The notes under the pieces are model-generated. The model saw only the letters and a list, made by a program, of their open reading frames with translations, searched no databases and was not told where the DNA came from. From NCBI GenBank assembly GCA_022749755.1, contig CM040451.1, forward strand, positions 15,256,357 to 15,320,356: 64,000 nucleotides of DNA, given 5' to 3'. Numbering within the stretch: the stretch's first letter is position 1; the number at the start of each line of letters is the position of its first letter. The DNA comes from Azadirachta indica. Its lineage: Eukaryota; Streptophyta; Magnoliopsida; Sapindales; Meliaceae. Both the position numbers and the translations under genes were made by a program. Positions 61,191-64,000 of the stretch are shown here, in pieces.

Positions 61191-62947
61191 CACATGGATT
61201 CCATACATAGCCATCACACGATCATTATAAATGTATAACTTTTCCCAACATAAATTTGATTCTGTAGGTTTCTTTGTATATATTAACTATTTAATTCATT
61301 ATTCCAAATGTTTTATTTTTATCTTTTAGCACATTTCTGCCTGCACATGCAACATCTAGAGTTATACTGTTAATTTACACAACATAATTATTTGGTTGAC
61401 GCTGTAATCTAAAAGTTCTCGTGTAATATATCAAACAAGAATATGCCATAGCAGGCAAGGGTCTGCTTGAAGTTCGTACAGGTTTGCTTGTCCAAGTCAG
61501 ATTTCTCTTTTATTTTAGTTTTATTTAGATTGGTCCCAAGAAGATAAACATGTAATAACAAGATCAACAGTGCACTTTCTCTCCAAATAATACAAATCCA
61601 AACTTCAAGGAGCAATGCGATAATATGGCTATAAAGTTAAAATATTATTTAACCATAAATTATTTTGGAAATAAATTCTTTTAGAATAAATGATGCAGAA
61701 TCATATATATATTTGGGTCACTAACAAGAATAATATTTTTGGTGATAAAGAATACTCAATTATTTACTGATGATTAGAATCATTTATCTATTTTTTTCAC
61801 TCTTCCATGTCCAATATCTATATTGAAATTCATTTTATGAGAATGATTTAGTTTGAAAATTATTATAAAAAACATTATTTTTCAGGCAACACTTGGTATA
61901 GTAATTAAAAAGAGTATTGTGTTTGTTTAAATATTGCAGTTTTACTTTACATCAATCGTAAGTCAAAATGATAATAATATGTTTATATAATTGTTTTCAT
62001 TTAAATGAGATCGTATGTTGAAAATGTTAGGCAATATAGACGGCTACTACCCATCAAACCTCCCTCATGCGATCTCCAATAATAGTTGAAAATGACTTTT
62101 GTTGTGAGCTTTAGTCCATCCCGTTGACAATTCTAAGATAGCTTTGATCAGCTAACTTCAACTCTGTCTTTACAAACATCTAAGTACTAACAATATTTTC
62201 TAGAAGCATTTTCATCGACTTTTGTTGTCTGTTAGATGCTTAAGAGTTTATTTCACTTGTTTAAAAGATGGCGGAGCTGGTTAAAAGAGTTTATTTCACT
62301 TGCTTAAGATATTTTTCTTGATCGTGAATATAAACTTTTGCCAAACCACATAAATTCACCGGCTTTTTATTTGATTAATTGCTTCAAAGAAGTTTTAAAT
62401 TTTTCTTGATAAAAAGGTTGAAGTACTTCATATTCCCTTTTTAGGTTACACTTCATATAGCAACTTTAAAAAAAAAAAAAGTTTTTCTCGATATTATTAT
62501 AATCACGAGTTTGCTTCAATATTCTAGTTTTGTTTTACATCAATATTGATTTAAAATGATAATCATATGTTTATATAATTGTCGCCATTTAATATTACAT
62601 ACTTTAATATCATATGGTTGTCCATTTTTTATTTAATTAAATTTAATATCTTTTTTATAGTGTTGTTAAATATATACGATAATTAATCCCGTTGACAAGA
62701 AGAATAAAATAAGGAAGAAAGAAACGTGAGATAGCTAGGACTTTTTTGGTATATTCATATATCCTATGAAGTGACTATTAATCTTTTTTGGTATATATGA
62801 AGTGACATATATTAATAGTGCATTTGTAATATTCTTTCCAAGTACTTGAAAACCGAAAGTTGATAAAAGACAACATATATAGAATCACCTTCAAGCCAAA
62901 GATAAGACCACCCCTCTACCATTACTCTATCGTACATATATATGTAC

Positions 62948-62979
<32 letters not shown>

Positions 62980-63180
62980 GTTCATTCCAAGGCTATAACA
63001 ACAGTCATAATTTTAGCATAGGCAATATATTGACTCCTGAAGGCTAACTATGTACAGGAGGAACAGTTATACCCATATTAGAAGTTTGCACTTGCGGAAA
63101 AACGATGTAAAAAGACTTCGACATGCACCAATTACCATTAGAAATGACTGAAGAACCTTTGTAACAAAATGCAAGTTCCC
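61191..63180. other. Spacer with diverged PP2 upstream modules
   Basis: Modules of the short-PP2 upstream type recur at 61625-62010 and 62440-62640, the second followed by the conserved block (62820-63050). Between them, 62015-62430 is unrelated DNA (gacggctactacccatcaaacc, ttttgccaaaccacataaattcacc) that may be retroelement-derived. TA runs at 62935-62980. No gene. Confidence 0.45.
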
Positions 63181-64000
63181 AACCGATGGTAAAATAGGCT
63201 AGTTAAGCTAAGTATCATGCCCGAAATTGATAAATGTTCAATCTCAAATAATACAAATAGAGCCACTATGACAAGAATCCATTATCGAGCAAGGATCATT
63301 GCTATCTAGCTTGGTGCTTTTTATCAGTTGCTGGCTTGGTGTTTGCAAAATAATGCTCATTTATAATGCAGGCAGGATAGTAGATAGGATAAAAGCACCT
63401 TGTCAAATGCCAAATTTCGTTCAGTTATTTGACGCAATAATTAGATAAATAATCTGATAGATGAAATCAGATGTTATTCTAATCCTAACAACTTGAAGCA
63501 CAAGTATTAAAATAATAATCTCATAAAAGACAAAGTTTAAGGAGGGAATTTTTATTAAACGAAAAATTATTAAAACAACTAGTATAGGCTCTCTATATGT
63601 AATAGAGGAAACCTAATGTTATAAATTAACTCAAATAAGAAAAAACAACTTTTGTCTAAATAAGAAAACTAGAAATTAAATAAAAAATGAAATTAGTAAG
63701 AATAAAAAACTTTTTAAACTAATTAAATTCTAAAATTGTCTTGCATCAAATTCTCTCTCCTTTGAAGAAAACTTATCCTTGAGTTCAATTTGGTGGATGA
63801 AATTTGTAGTGCAGTACTAAATTATCCTATGATTTAAAGGAATAACTCTTCTCAGTAAACCTTTTTGAAATTCTGATGTATCCAAATTTTTTTTTTGTAC
63901 CTGTTAGTGGTTCTTCTAAAATATCTATACTTGTAATATCAAATTACTTTCAAGGTTTTCATAACTCTTATTAAATTTTGCTCAATATGCTCACCAACTA
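63181..64000 (-). other. Possible gypsy-type element end
   Basis: On the minus strand, 63800-63714 reads ELKDKFSSKEREFDARQF and stops, resembling the C-terminus of Ty3/gypsy polyproteins, which often end in a similar acidic EGE-NDA-type tail. The support is a single short match and no LTR was found, so the call is weak. The rest is AT-rich with no gene. Confidence 0.3.

Noticed and set aside
30240..62980. TA and GT runs as possible regulatory elements
   Set aside because: They vary in length and type at the same site between paralogues, as expected for neutral microsatellites.

Overview
The window is nuclear DNA from a flowering plant, most likely a eudicot. It is very AT-rich, has short spliced genes with small introns, and carries microsatellites, LTR retrotransposon debris, 5'-truncated LINE-type inserts and a 100-N assembly gap. 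I cannot name the genus from sequence alone. Almost all recognisable coding sequence belongs to one family, the phloem protein 2 (PP2, Nictaba-like lectin) family. I count 15 PP2 loci, called P1 to P15 below. By reading, seven look intact (P2, P3, P5, P6, P11, P12, P13), P14 makes eight, and seven are broken or doubtful.

Layout. (1) 1-7,000, plus strand: P1 (last exon only, with a stop) and P2 are of the PP2-A9/A10 type; P3 is a three-exon PP2-A1 type gene with an N-terminal extension. (2) 7,000-11,100: spacer with a small non-autonomous copia element that keeps both LTRs and a gag relic (8,281-9,874). (3) 11,100-24,000, minus strand: three tandem units carrying the near-identical short PP2 genes P4 (1-bp frameshift), P5 and P6. 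The second unit is interrupted by about 2 kb holding an unrelated gene for a secreted six-cysteine ECA1/prolamin-like protein (17,228-17,602). (4) 24,000-35,000: older, decayed copies P7, P8 (plus strand), P9 and P10. (5) 36,300-47,000, minus strand: a second set of three tandem units with P11, P12 and P13; retroposons have landed beside P12 and inside its intron. (6) 47,000-52,700: spacer with a copia pol relic. (7) 52,800-59,850, plus strand: long-type P14 (intact) and P15 (first exon dead), separated by an orphan promoter module and a satellite of about 190 bp that runs into the N gap. (8) 59,850-64,000: solo LTR, copia reverse-transcriptase relic, further orphan module copies and a possible gypsy end.

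Biology. PP2 proteins are cytosolic lectins of phloem companion cells and sieve elements that bind chito-oligosaccharides and N-glycans and are linked to wound and defence responses. The long-type genes have three exons. The short-type genes lack exon 1 and begin inside what is exon 2 of the long type, but keep the phase-2 intron and a matching 3' UTR/poly(A) motif. The cluster looks like a birth-and-death array: two waves of tandem duplication of a short gene on the minus strand, flanked by long genes on the plus strand, with many upstream modules left behind without genes.
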